Source: Ciona intestinalis
Taxonomy: Eukaryota; Chordata; Ascidiacea; Phlebobranchia; Cionidae
Direction of reading: 5' to 3'
Length of the DNA stretch: 64,000 bases
NCBI RefSeq assembly: GCF_000224145.3
Contig: NC_020179.2
Coordinates: forward strand, 3,437,885 to 3,501,884
In this document: piece after piece, positions 25,012 to 38,100 of the stretch
Layout: the number at the start of each line of letters is the position of its first letter
Position numbering within the stretch: position 1 is the stretch's first letter
The notes under the pieces: generated by a model
What the model was told of the DNA's origin: nothing
The model's input: only the letters and a program-made list of their open reading frames with translations
Database searches by the model: none
Position numbers and translations under genes: made by a program

Positions 25012-26555
25012 TCATTCAGTCACATTTCTCCCACGGCTGCAATCCGCGTTGCATCCTTTAAGAAAGGTCCACGGACATTTACCGAATTGTCTTCTAAAGT
25101 AAACAAACCAATGCAACGTGTGAATAAGAAAACAGAGAAATGAAAACACAGTGGCCGCCCCGAGAACTCTGAAACGGTTAATGAAGTTAAACAGAATTAA
25201 ATATACGAAAGATTGAAAGATATATATATTTGCCCAGTAGATCACCATCAACAACGGTATTCTTATTAAGCCAGTGGTCCCCGTGATTTGTGTAAAATAT
25301 CAGCCATAAATTACAAAAAAAATCCACTGACAAATTACCCAATAAGTGACGCAAATAACTCTATAAAACTGACGACTACGTTGTATGGAATGAAATTTCG
25401 ACATAACTTACTGTGTCATGTCGCTCACGGCGAAAGAAGCAGTAATCGATCCTGCCACTAAAAAGAACAAGCTGACGACTACGTTGTATGGAATCCCAAA
25501 CACCGGTTGCCTGAATACTTTCATCCATTGAACTTTACCGTCCAAGCCACAGAACAGAATAACAAATAGGATTCTGCAAACAAATTAAAAAATAAGATTT
25601 TTTGGCCAAATTGTTATATAGCATAGGGTTGGGTAAAATAAGACGCACTTTCTTCTCCAATTTTGTAGTAAACAAAGCATATTTACAGAATTATAAACGT
25701 AGCTCCGCGACTTTAAAGAGAGAATATTGTTCAAAATAAGACAATGAAATATGATATTAAGGTGCTAACGGTATCTAATTTTATTCACATTACTGTATAG
25801 TAGGGTGGAGGAAGATGGGACACCTTTAGCTCATATTGTTAAAAATCTTGATCGTGTTTTAAACAATTAACAACGGTCTATAGAAGTTGTGAGGATACGG
25901 TTTTATCATTTTTGAATGTTCTTTGTTTACTACTAAATGGGACAAAAAATAGAATGAAAATGTTTCCCATCTTCCCCCACCCTACTATATAAATATTAAA
26001 CCGCTTACGTAGTTAGTGCCCACGAAGCCACGAAAGCAAACATCGGGAAGCCAAGAGGACAGGGAACCTGTAATCTGGTCCTGCCCTGGTCCAGACTGTT
26101 AACAACACCCAGGATAAGAGGGAAGCAATCACCTCGACAATGAACAAAACCCCTTCAAATGATTTCACAAAATTCATGAATGTTCTGCGGCTGTACGAAA
26201 ATGTCGGCTCGTTGCTGACGTAGGTCGGTGGGGACGTCATTGTTCCGCCTGGTTTACGCTTAGGCAAGCTAGCATAAGGCTCGGGAGGCGGAGGACGGGT
26301 CTTGACAATGGGATTCTGTTTTACAATTTCTGATTGGCTTGGCTGTTCAGGTTTCTGATTGGTCGGAACTTTTTCAAACTGCACTGGTTTCGGGTCAATG
26401 GTTTTTGATGCATCTTCTATTTCCAAAGAAACGTTATCTAAGCCGGTCCTAATAGGAACTTCATAAACATCATTAACTGATTCTTGGGAATCATTTTTCG
26501 GCTCCTCTACTTCGTCCTGAGGCTTAACTTCGTTTTCCTTGTCTTGGTCGCTCAT
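25012..26555 (-). CDS. four-helix MARVEL-domain membrane protein (plasmolipin/CMTM-like)
   Basis: Exons 26555-26009, 25573-25412 and 25168-25012. The N-terminal about 130 residues are acidic, Pro/Glu-rich and cytoplasmic (KTRPPPPEPYASLPKRKPGG). Four hydrophobic helices then follow in MARVEL spacing: FEGVLFIVEVIASLLSWVLL, FPMFAFVASWALTTILFVIL, FGIPYNVVVSLFFLVAGSIT and TVFSFLCFLIHTLHWFVYF. The tail is Cys-rich, ending GCNADCSRGRNVTE. MARVEL proteins act in vesicle trafficking and membrane apposition; the exact substrate or partner is unknown. Splice phases for introns 1 and 2 fit. Within exon 1, between helices 1 and 2, the frame must change to reach helix 2, as if one base were missing near 26050, so the reference may carry an indel. 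Without it the frame runs through the splice donor as nonsense-like sequence. Confidence 0.75.
25369..25494. repeat. 23-bp direct repeat spanning an exon edge
   Basis: CTGACGACTACGTTGTATGG plus three further matching bases occurs at 25369-25391 (intron) and 25472-25494 (coding, encoding YNVVVS). The copies are 103 bp apart and identical. Confidence 0.85.
25796..25989. repeat. palindromic MITE, family A (type copy)
   Basis: TATAGTAGGGTGGAGGAAGA at the left end is mirrored by TCTTCCCCCACCCTACTATA at the right end of a 194-bp element. Internally it carries CGTGTTTTAAACAATTAACA and GGTTTTATCATTTTTGAATG. It has no coding capacity. TA-rich flanks suggest TA target duplication. Best-preserved of about sixteen copies. 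Confidence 0.9.
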
Positions 26556-28140
26556 GCTGGTTAAATATTTATACGACCGTGGTCTTGCACAAACAGTAGT
26601 AAAGCGAATACGTTATTGCAAGTTTTACATACCTTATAAAACTCTAGCATTCCCTATACCAGTCTGTACCGTGAATATTGTTGCTTTTATAGGCATACCA
26701 GAATTTTAAATAAAAATCGTCGCATTTCTACAAATTTTCTAAGGCGCAGAATTGTTCATACACCGCCCGAACTAAAATTGTCAAAACACAAAGCGGTAAA
26801 ACTGCCACAGGCGTCTTGAATAACAGAACGCACTTCTGCCGTCAAGTATATTAATATAAAGCTAAATCAAAATTAGCAGAAATTCTTACACCGTTATGAA
26901 ATCAGTGTAAGTTCTCTCATTTGCTGTATACCTCGCCGCGGGCACTATACGTCTGTAAACAGCCGGTTTATCTCATACGACATGTGACGAACATAACTAA
27001 GAAAAACACAACGAATTAACTTTCCAGATTACACTGAACACACAAAATCAACAGACTGTCATCTCGGACAAATACATCTTTTCCATTAAAAGCAAACCTA
27101 ACAAATGAATACAAATAAATACAACGGTTACTACTACGTTACTTTAAATCCTAAACCTCAAAATCTAGGTACTACTTACAAGTACAGCGCTAATTATAAA
27201 ACTTTCTGGAACAAATACATTTTTTATAGTTAAAACAAACCTGACAACAACACTCCAGCGGTTACTATTACTTTGTATCTCCCTAAAAGCTAAGTACTAC
27301 GCTTAATTACAAGTAAAAGCGCCTATTGAAACAGTATACCACACTATTCCAAACAGCCTCGCGCAATTAATGTTTCGAGGACGCCTGTTATATGGATCGC
27401 AGTGAAGCGCTAATTGGCGTGAACGCAACTTAGTCCTTGGGGACAAATATGCGACGACGTCATGAGCCATAAAAGCTAAACTGTTTTTAAATCGGCGAAT
27501 ACAGATTTACTGCAATAATTAGACTGTTTAACATGGCGGTTGTCAATACTTTGATTCTATACCTTACGAATTCGTATAACAAAGCTGTTTATGCTGGCCT
27601 GCGAATGACGTATACCTATTTTGTAGCCAGCAGCTGCTGCCATTTGTCATAAAAATGAGTGACTTGGTATAACTAAAGCTTTTTATCATGTCTGCAGTCG
27701 GATGTATAAACTCCTATACTGTGATTTCGGTTTCAAAATATAATAATAAATACCCTGGCGTATATGTCTCATTGCATCCGCTGTTCACATGTGTGAATTT
27801 AGAGCACTGCTTTAACATCCTGTTATAGTTCATAAACAGATGTGAACATGTACATTTTATTCGGCATTAATGCAGCTTGAATGTATACACACGCGCAATT
27901 TAACAAGCAACATAAACAGAACAACTTTAACACAATAAAGCACTGTCTACTACCAATGCAAAAAAAAATTCTGTGCGGAAGAATTTCTAATTACCCCACA
28001 GCGTCTTTCGCCTTAGCGTATATGGTCATTATTATTAAACACGAAAACACAACAGAGCATTAGCAAGCAATTTACTATTGTGGAAAAGTTTTCCGTGTAA
28101 TAGAACCGCTTTCAATAAACGTTGCACATAAAAAAGTTAT

Positions 28141-28335
28141 TATAGTAGGGTGGGGTAGATGGGATAGTGTTTCATTCTATTCTCTCGTCTCATTTGGTAG
28201 TAAACAAAGAATATTTAAAGAATTATAAAACCGTAACCTCGCGACTAACCATATTGTTGTTAATTGTTTAAAACACGATCAGGATATTGGGATATTACGT
28301 GCTAAAGGTGTCCCAACTTCTCCCACCCTACTATA
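28141..28335. repeat. palindromic MITE, family A
   Basis: TATAGTAGGGTGGGGTAGAT at the left and ACCCTACTATATA at the right. Internal homology to the type copy at 25796, including GTTAATTGTTTAAAACACGA. Confidence 0.85.
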
Positions 28336-28647
28336 TATTAACGTTTGCCCTATAAGTTAGTTTTTTCACATAAATAAGCTACATCGATTTTGAAAAGTAA
28401 TTAATGTTATAACATACGATAATCATGAAACTGTGTAAAAAATATTGGAACTAAAATGAAAAAAAAAACTTTCTAAACGTGTAACGTGTAAACAGTGTAC
28501 AGTACATCAAATATTGAGGCGTGTTTGGATAAACTCGAATGTTGATATAATGTTAATAATATTCTTCGATGGCACGTTTATCTTGTTTTGTTAGATACAG
28601 CGAAACGTTTACAATAATACTGTTCGGAAATGGTGATGCATGTATAC

Positions 28648-28803
28648 CAGGGTGTGGAAAGATGGGATACCTTTTCATTCTATTTTCTCCTCCCATTTGG
28701 TAGTAAAGAAAGAACATTCAAAAAATTATCAATCGTATCCTCACGACTCCCGTGTTTGGATATTATGTGCTTAAGGTGTCCCGTCTTCCCCCATCCTACT
28801 ATA
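28648..28803. repeat. palindromic MITE, family A, internally shortened
   Basis: CAGGGTGTGGAAAGATGGGA to CCCCCATCCTACTATA. About 40 bp shorter than the type copy. Confidence 0.8.
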
Positions 28804-29146
28804 ATTCTAAGCGTGGAACTGATTAGAAAGATTTAAATGCATAAAACTAATATAAATGCAAGTGAAGGTTAAATAAGGACGCTGCTGTATCCGTTATAAA
28901 AAAAGCAATCACTACATACAGGGTTAATACGCGAGCAAGTAAACTTTAGCGTTAGGTTTGCCACAAGCTATGGCAGAACGGTCTTAAAGCATCTATAGTG
29001 CTGAACGTGAATCAAAATAAAAATTTTCAAATATAAACAAAACTTCTTTATTTACTTTGTACAATGGCATTGAACTATAACACGTATGATCCTGTACATA
29101 ATAATAAGATTTCGCTTATAACAAAAGCAATACCTGGTTTACAATG

Positions 29147-32100
29147 CTAAACATTATTACTTGTGGAGACGGTACTGATAGCAGTACTTCTACGACGCCA
29201 AGATCGTAGTAGTCCCCGGTTGAAAGCGGACTTGAGACTGCTGGTGCTACTTGTGCGCCCTCTACCGGCAACGCCATGTTTCATACGGTGGACTTGGTAC
29301 AGCCGTTTTAGGGCACGACAAACCTGCAGAAAAATAGGTTCAAAATTGGAAATTACTTTTCATTTTTAAGAATTCTTCAGAATAACGCGTATAACTATAC
29401 TAGCGTACAGAACTTTCGTAATCGTTAAGAACATATTGGCATACATTTTACCAAATAAATGTAACTTGGTTTATCTTTGCGTGGTGGGGCACCGTTACCA
29501 CGTATGTAACTTTGTGAGTGATTATTTTTTGTGTTGTTTAACTCATAATAGCACAATTTGCACCCACCTCGTCATTGAAGACACAATACACAAGAAAGAT
29601 AGCAACACCTTGTATGGAGTTAAGTACAACGAATCCTATAGTAAGAGCAAAACTCTTGTAACCCAGCATTCCGCAAATCCATGGGATTCCGAGGACCGGT
29701 AGCAAGACGGCAGCTCCTGTAAAAGTAATGTATTGATAAAAGCAATGTACATATATGTCATCATAGTAGGTTGGTGAGGTGATCCATGTTTTTATTCTAA
29801 TTTATTGTCACGTATTATTGTAAGCAAAAGAATATATACAGAAATATATAACCGCATCTTTGCGTTGTTAATTGTTAAAACACGACTAGAACAGATGGTA
29901 TATCATGTGCTAACGATATTCATCTTACCTTATGGTACTACAATAACTTATTTACCATTTAAAAGTGGATTAAAATCGTTTTCAAACTGATTTAAAAACT
30001 AAATTCTTACCTTTAATTGCTGTTTTTATATCTGAAAGATAATTTGTTTCATCAAAGCTTGATACGGTGGCTGTCCTTGGTCTACCGACGGCAAAGTTTT
30101 GTGAATAAGTCTGGGATGACGATCTGGAAGGACTATAAGAATCGGTATTTTAACAACGCAGCAAATTTGACGAAATAGTATATATATATAGTATTGTGGG
30201 GTAAGATGAATACCGTTAGCAAGTAATATCCCATATATTTCCTAATCGTGTTTTTAACAATACAATCTTCCCGTTTCGTGAGTATACGGGTATATATTTT
30301 TGTAAATATTTATTGTTTACTACCAAGTGGGACGGAAAATGGGTTGGTGTCCCATTTCCCCACACCGTACTATAATATATAATTTATTATCTCTTTAAAA
30401 ACGGCAACAAAAATCATGTTATTAAATAACGAATATGGGAATTAACAGCAAAAACCCCCGTTGTTAAAACACGATATGGCTAAAAAGTGTGGGAAAAGTC
30501 TTCACCAGGATACTTACAATCCTGTGACCTCGTTTCCATGCAGTTCCTGTGTGGATACGTCATCACTGTTACTTCTTCCGTATCTTATGGGCGGAGTTTT
30601 GAACTCGGTAACTTTGGCGGTTGGTACCTGGGAAAAAAATTAATTTATGCTTTACTTAACCGCGCCGTGCCAAAGTAGTTAGCGCCTATGCCTCTAACCC
30701 AGAGTTCAAAAAGTTTCATACAGTAATTCCTATGCGGGCAATAACTGTGTGAAACAGACCACCTGTGTTATATGACTTTTGTCGTTGCCCCAACGCAAGT
30801 ACAAATACGCTAAATATCCATTTATACCTAACAATTCGTAAACTTATAGATATGGAATGAACTGAATAAATGCATGTATATAGCTTATATATTCTCGCAT
30901 GGCGGGGCAACGGTAAACGAACTATAACACAAGTATACTCTGTTTCATACACCTCATGCCCGCTTACCAGTTACCGCATATATAACTCCATGAGTAATTA
31001 TTTTATAAATTTTTGTTGTATATAGCTGGGTTTGAATTCAAACCCATAACATCGAAACATAATGTGGTATAAGCTTACTTGACTGGAAGGCTTTTGCTTC
31101 ATCTGGTAGCCTTGTTTAACATGATGTTGAGCTCCAATGGCGTTTGTTGCCTTAAATGATTTCATTCCTTTTGTTCGTTCCGATAATTTGACCAGCACCT
31201 GAGATAAATTTCAGCTCATGAAAAAAAAGTAAGTGAAATGGGATATAAAACTGGTCATTCTTTTATATAGTAAGCTATATGGAAAAAGTAGACCAGCAGG
31301 GATATAAAAAATATCCAAATATCCTGAGCGTGTTTTAAACAATTTACAACGGCCTATGGGAGTTGTGAGGTTTGTTTACTATTAAACCGGACGAGGAAAT
31401 ACAATGAAATGGTATTCCCCGACCAAACGGAAGATTTGTATAGGCAGTAGCCAAGTTTGGTGAAATACCCGCTACGTTAAGTATACCTGAACCACTTTAC
31501 ATAGGATAACAATGTTAAACAAGATGACAGCAAGAGCGGGTGCAATGAAACTCCACGTCATACCGGATGTGACGTCAAGCCAGCAGGTAGCGTACTTTAA
31601 GCCTGAAAACATCAAAGTCAATTTTATTTTTGGAAATATTTTTTCCTATTTTACGAATCGCAATAACATAACCCTTATATGAATGAATGGATGTTACTTA
31701 TTCAACCTCGTTATAACACGACAGTCATTATAAAACGGAGGTTCTGTTTTAAACACCTTGTATTCACTTGGAAGTTACCACAAATTAGTGAATAAAAGAT
31801 TTTTTCAAAGATAATACATGGCTGACAATTTAAGATCACTATGGTAACAACGGCGAGCCTCGTACCCATGACCTCTGGACTATAGAACCAGGCACGCAAA
31901 CCACTGCGCCAGCGCGTGGAACTGGAATGAATATGTCTTAATTGTAACCTTCTTTAGGGTTATAGGGCAGGGGTGGGTATGGTATCTGGCCTTCCTGGCA
32001 GGGTGGTGTAGTGGGTGGATTCCTTTGTACATAAACTTCGTTTGGAATCCCATAGCCTGCAGAAACTGCAACAATAATCAANNNNNNNNNNNNNNNNNNN

Positions 32101-35100
32101 NNNNNNNNNNNNNNNNNNNNNNNNNNNNNNNNNNNNNNNNNNNNNNNNNNNNNNNNNNNNNNNNNNNNNNNNNNNNNNNNNNNNNNNNNNNNNNNNNNNN
32201 NNNNNNNNNNNNNNNNNNNNNNNNNNNNNNNNNNNNNNNNNNNNNNNNNNNNNNNNNNNNNNNNNNNNNNNNNNNNNNNNNNNNNNNNNNNNNNNNNNNN
32301 NNNNNNNNNNNNNNNNNNNNNNNNNNNNNNNNNNNNNNNNNNNNNNNNNNNNNNNNNNNNNNNNNNNNNNNNNNNNNNNNNNNNNNNNNNNNNNNNNNNN
32401 NNNNNNNNNNNNNNNNNNNNNNNNNNNNNNNNNNNNNNNNNNNNNNNNNNNNNNNNNNNNNNNNNNNNNNNNNNNNNNNNNNNNNNNNNNNNNNNNNNNN
32501 NNNNNNNNNNNNNNNNNNNNNNNNNNNNNNNNNNNNNNNNNNNNNNNNNNNNNNNNNNNNNNNNNNNNNNNNNNNNNNNNNGAATAAACGCATGTATATA
32601 GCTTACATATTCTCGCATGGCGGGGCAACGGTAAACGAACTATAACACAAGTATACTCTGTTTCATACACCTCATGCCCGCTTACCAGCTACCGCATATA
32701 TAACTCCATGAGTAATTATTTTATAAATTTTTGTTGTATATAGCTGGATTCGAATTCAAACCCATAACATCGAAACATAATGTGGTATAAGCTTACTTGA
32801 CTGGAAGGCTTTTGCTTCATCTGGTAGCCTTGTTTAACATGATGTTGAGCTCCAATGGCGTTTGTTGCCTTAAATGATTTCATTCCTTTTGTTCGTTCCG
32901 ATAATTTGACCAGCACCTGAAATAAATTTTAGCTCATGAAAAAAAAGTAAGTGAAATAGAATATAAAAGTGTTCATTTTTTTATATAGTAAGCTATATGG
33001 AAAAAGTAGACCAGCAGGAATATAAATATCCAAATATTCTGAGCGTGTTTTAAACAATTTACAACGGCCTATGGGAGTTGTAAGGTTTGTTTACTCGGAC
33101 GAGGAAATACAATGAAATGGTATTCCCCGACCAAACGGAAGATTTGTATGGGCAGTAGCCAAGTTTGGTGAAACACCCGCTACGTTAAGTATACCTGAAC
33201 CACTTTACATAGGATAACAATGTTAAACAAGATGACAGCAAGAGCGGGTGCAATGAAACTCCACGTCATACCGGATGTGACGTCGAGCCAGCAGGTAGCG
33301 TACTTTAAACCTGAAAACATAAAAGTCAATTTTATTTTTGGAATATTCTTTCCTATTTTACCAATCGCAATAACATAACCCTTATATATGAATGAATGGA
33401 TGTGACTTATTCAACCAGTTTCTGTTTTAAACACCTTGTATTCACTTGGAAGTTACCACAAATTAGTGAATAAAAGATTTTTTCAAAGATAATACATGGC
33501 TGACAATTTAAGATCACTATGGTAACAACGGCGAGCCTCGTACCCATAACCTCTGGACTATAGAACCAGGCACGCTAACCACTGCGCCAGCGCGTGGAAC
33601 TGGAATGAATATGTCTTAATTGTAACCTTCTTTAGGGTTATAGGGCAGGGGTGGGTATGGTATCTGGCCTTCCTGGCAGGGTGGTGTAGTGGGTGGATTC
33701 CTTTGTACATAGACTTCGTTTGGAATCCCATAGCCTGCAGAAACTGCAACAATAATCAAAGGAGTTCCCCAACCAAGCGCGTACATCCACCATCGGCTTT
33801 CGAACCTGGAGTGCACGAACACCTGTGTTGTGTATATAGTTAAGTATAGTTGATGCTATGATTTATGTTTTCTTTCACTTTTACAGTTTTTCAATTTCTT
33901 ACGGTATAGGAACTGGGTTATAGGCTATAAGGTGGTTCATGTTTTTTATTCACTTTTAGTGTTTTTCATTTCTTTATAGTATAATAGGTTACGGGTAAGA
34001 TGGGACATTTCATTCGTAGTAAATAAAAATGTTATCTACAGAATTATATAACCATTTCCCCATGACTTGTATTATGCCAGTATATAACCTTAATGCTAAC
34101 GTGTACACACGTCACATAAAAATTGGAAAATTTCGAAATTAATTCGATATACTTATATGTGGACGTCAGAAATAAAGTTGAAATTGCGCAATTTCCTTTT
34201 GATTTCTATAGGAATATTACGTCATAAAATCTACGCTATAGTAAATTGAGTTGGAAATGGCAACTACGTATTAACAGCCGTTCAGTTACTAAATTTGTAT
34301 ACTTAAAATAGTGTTTCAATTCATTTTAAAGTTATTTTTGTACCTTTTATAAAAAATATATTGAAAAAATTTGAAACTCATTTTCTAAAAGTCACTCTTT
34401 TACTCTTTTATGTTGAATAACTGGCATATATTTTTTTATATATTGAATAAATGAATGTAACTTCTTTATTCTAACTTCCAGTATTCCTTTACCTGCACTA
34501 CATAAAGATAAAGGAAAACTCCTTCAACGAACATCCACATGAAAGCAGCAAGTAGAAAGTAATGTGTCAGCAATGTGATTGTCACACACAGGCTCTCGGA
34601 GAAAACAGCATAATCTGCTCCAAGCTGTAACAAATATATTATTATACTAGGGAGGGGGGAATGGGAGATCATTTTATTCTAATTTCTTGTCGCATATGGG
34701 AGTAAACAAAGAACATTAATTAAAGAATTATAAAACCGTATCCTCGCGACTCCCATAGATCGTTGCTAACTATTTAAAACAAGATCAAAATATTTGGATA
34801 TTATGTGCTAAAGGTGCTGTCTCGTTTTTCCCCACCCCATTATACACGGAAGAATCTTAAAACGTTTTAATGGTAGGACCTGTTTACAGTGTATTAATGA
34901 AGAATTTAAGTAAAAAAAACATAAAATTCCTTAAAGCACGCTACAGAGTAATATCAACTTGACTAAAAGTTTAAAATAATGTAATAGTATACATCAGTTA
35001 TACCATTTGGCATATGTGTTTTCTGCCAGTCTTACCTGTATTGAATGTACAAAGAACAACGCAACTACCAAGTTAATATGAGCTCGTAAGCGATCGTTTC

Positions 35101-38100
35101 GAACTGATGAACGCACCAAGCAAAACGTGATGAAGGACGCAACAAGACAAACCACAGAAAGTGCGGAACCAGCATATTCAACAGCGTTCAACCACTGAAA
35201 AGGTGGAGCAAATGTTTTATTACATACTTGATGTAAATACATATAGTAGGGTGGGGGGAGATGAGACACCTCTTCCGTTTTTTTAACAAAATTAAAATAT
35301 TTACAGAATTATATAATAATAATTGTTAAAAACATAACGAGAAAACGTGGAGACCATCTGAACCCACACCATTGTACAGTATCGAGCTACCTATGTATTT
35401 TAAAGGGACATATTTAGCCTACCGTCGCTTGCTCTTCCGACATGGTGAAGTCAGCATCAAAAGGCGACATAAATGCTGCAAAATTTGTTGTGTGGTTGCA
35501 GGTGCATGTTATACCATCCGTGTCAGCACCCTTAGCGTAGCAACCGGAAGACTGCCACGTGTTACTTGTGACGTCATAATACTCGCACGACAAGCAGCGT
35601 CGAGTAATGGAGTCACTTGAAGTGAATACGTCGCTTTCATTGTCGAATTTCATTCTGGAAATTTAGGCCTTTGGTTACGTCAACGTCAAAAATACGTATC
35701 ACATAAACAAAATGGAGTCCTAAATTTTACTTGTAGGTAACTGGAACAGATTTTTTCTCTTTGTTCTTTCTAGTGCTCAGCGAAATAACCCCGCCTTTCC
35801 CAACGAACCAACGACCGTTAGGGTTGGTGTCTGGTTGTGGGGAGCCTCTGATTTGTGACTGAATATCTCGCCACGATTTGTAGTACAAGGCATAGGCTGA
35901 AAGTTTTTTTTGTTATTTTTAAGATGTAATACTGTGTAAAATCGGAAAATATTACGTGTATATTTCGCAAATCCAAAACCATAGTTTTTTTGAAATTTTT
36001 TTAAGGGTTCTGTCTATTTTTTATTATATGGTACTGTGGGGAAAGATGGATAGCGTTAGCAGACAATATCCTATATTTCTTAATCATGTGTTAACATTTA
36101 AACACACTTTACATTTAAGGAATATACAATTATATAATGCTATAAATATCCTTTTTTACTCCCTTTCTACCTAATGAGACAATAAAATGGAAACATGGGC
36201 AACCCCTTATACCCCGCAACACATGGTTTATACAGAAACAGTAATTTAATAAAGCTATATTTTAGTATATAAATACCTAACTAAAGGGAATATAATAGTT
36301 ATATAAGGGTATTGGGTCTAATTTATAGGCATTTACTAAAAGCGCTGATGTGGCTTATTGTACCAACTATAACACGTGTGCTTACATAAGCATAATTTGA
36401 TGACTTACCGTTTAGTTTATCGCTGCTTCGAACATTAGGAATGTTTTCCGTCCAAATCTGCGCTCCTGGGAAACCAAACTCCACGTTGCCTGAAATTCAA
36501 TGAAAACAATTTATTAAATTTGATCAAACCCAGTGGTTCCTTATGAAATGTCTGAATTATTTAAAGATATATGTGGTAACTTGTAAGCTGCAAGAGGTGT
36601 AGGAAACAAAACGCCCGTGGTATTATACGACTGTTGTTTTACGGCCAGCACGCTAAATGATAAAGCAAGTTACATTTCTTCATTCATTGGTATAATAGAC
36701 TAGGCTAATCGCTCATTAATTTCCCTCAAAATGGCTGGACACTTTTAGTCTTCGCGTAACAGTATCGTATTGCTTTACCTTCCCCATTAACTGTGACCAT
36801 TTTCACACTAAGTGTTTCTTTCTCGAGTTCGACTCTACTGGTGTCAGGTCCCAAGATCTTGTCCGAAGTTCCACCAACAAAGTTTTCATTTTTTTCCAAC
36901 AATTTCTCAAGTTCGTTTTCACTTCTTGAAAGCGGCATCTTAAACGAAAGGTAAATTTGCAAGGAACTTTATATAATATCGTGTGTCAAAAAGTACTTAT
37001 TTTATTAAATAAAAAAACGAGCCTTTATTACCCTACGATTATATTGGTTTATTTCTTTTTTCCCAAACTGCTTTATACCATCTTACTTAGCGAATCAATG
37101 TGTTAAAAATACAACGTACACATATATAAACAAACACATTAATATAAAACACTTGACATAACACAAACAATACTTGATAAAATTTTCTATTTTAATACAG
37201 TTATGCATGAAACTCATATTAATTAAAATGGCAAACAGATTGAATATTATGCAACGACACTTACATTTTTCCAAACTTCGACGCCTTTATTTCCAATCGT
37301 ATTATCCACAATTCCCATGTAGAAATTCAGCATGTCTTTCGCAGCTGATGCACTTTTAGTTTCAGTTCTGTTAAACTCGTTGCTGATTTCTCCCAGTGTG
37401 GATTGTAAGTCCAACAAAACGAACATCTCTGTAGAATCTGAAGGAGGGCTGTTTTGGGAAGCATTTTGAAGCTGTTCCGTAAGTTGCAAAACAGCAGAGT
37501 ACCTGTAAATGAAATTGTCGTTAAAAATGCCATTGTATTAAACTACTTAAATAAATGGTATCATATAGTGGGCATATATGTGACTTTAGGGCAAGACACC
37601 TAACGCAATTGCTTCAACTCAGTGGTATGCCATATGAGTTGTCCAAACTGATAACCATATACATTACAAAAAATGAAATAAACCAAAAATAATCACTCAC
37701 AAACTAGGCATGTGGTAACTCGTGAGCGGTCACAAGGTATATGAAACAGAACACTTGTGTTTAAAGACTGTCGTTTTTCGGCCACGCGAGGATAAAGTAA
37801 GCAGTTACAAAAACACGTGTGATATAACGACTTCGTCCAGGTATGTTTTCGCTTACCCTGGTTTACAGATCACGTTCTCAACCACCGTGCACGTTGATAC
37901 TTCATGATGGGGACAAAGATACTTTTTTATGTAATTCAGATTCTCAGGTTTGGAAATCGTGTAAAGTAACTTGGAATTACGTTCGACGATTCTGGGGTTA
38001 TTTGGCTCTTGTGGATGATCCGCTGTCTGTGTGATATTTATCTAAAACGTTATTTCTGTTTCTGTGCTATCTATAAGCGGGTTTTAACAGCTGTAGTTTT

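Larger units (their letters stand above)
26556..29146. other. 2.6-kb intergenic region
   Basis: Lies between the MARVEL gene start and the GPCR stop, both minus. Contains the GPCR 3' UTR (AATAAA on minus at 29047-29052), two palindromic family A elements (28141-28335, 28648-28803), and the presumed MARVEL promoter. Frames such as 27881-28063 are unsupported. No other feature seen. Confidence 0.5.

Noticed and set aside
24827-25015. 62-aa minus-strand frame
   Set aside because: Falls in the 3' UTR of the MARVEL gene, just past its stop, with no family signal.
31806-31921. A functional tRNA gene
   Set aside because: Box A- and B-like words are present but the cloverleaf arms do not pair well, and related heads are dispersed, so it is a SINE.
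31938-32670. Frames of 171-236 aa running through the gap
   Set aside because: Most of their length is undetermined bases in the 500-N gap; they carry no information.
30864-33759. True tandem exon duplication in the GPCR producing a receptor with doubled helix 5
   Set aside because: Intron identity, SINE in both copies and breakpoints at the N gap fit allelic duplication better; two helix 5 copies would also break receptor topology.
35372-35620. 82-aa plus-strand frame
   Set aside because: Antisense to the GPS exon of the receptor.
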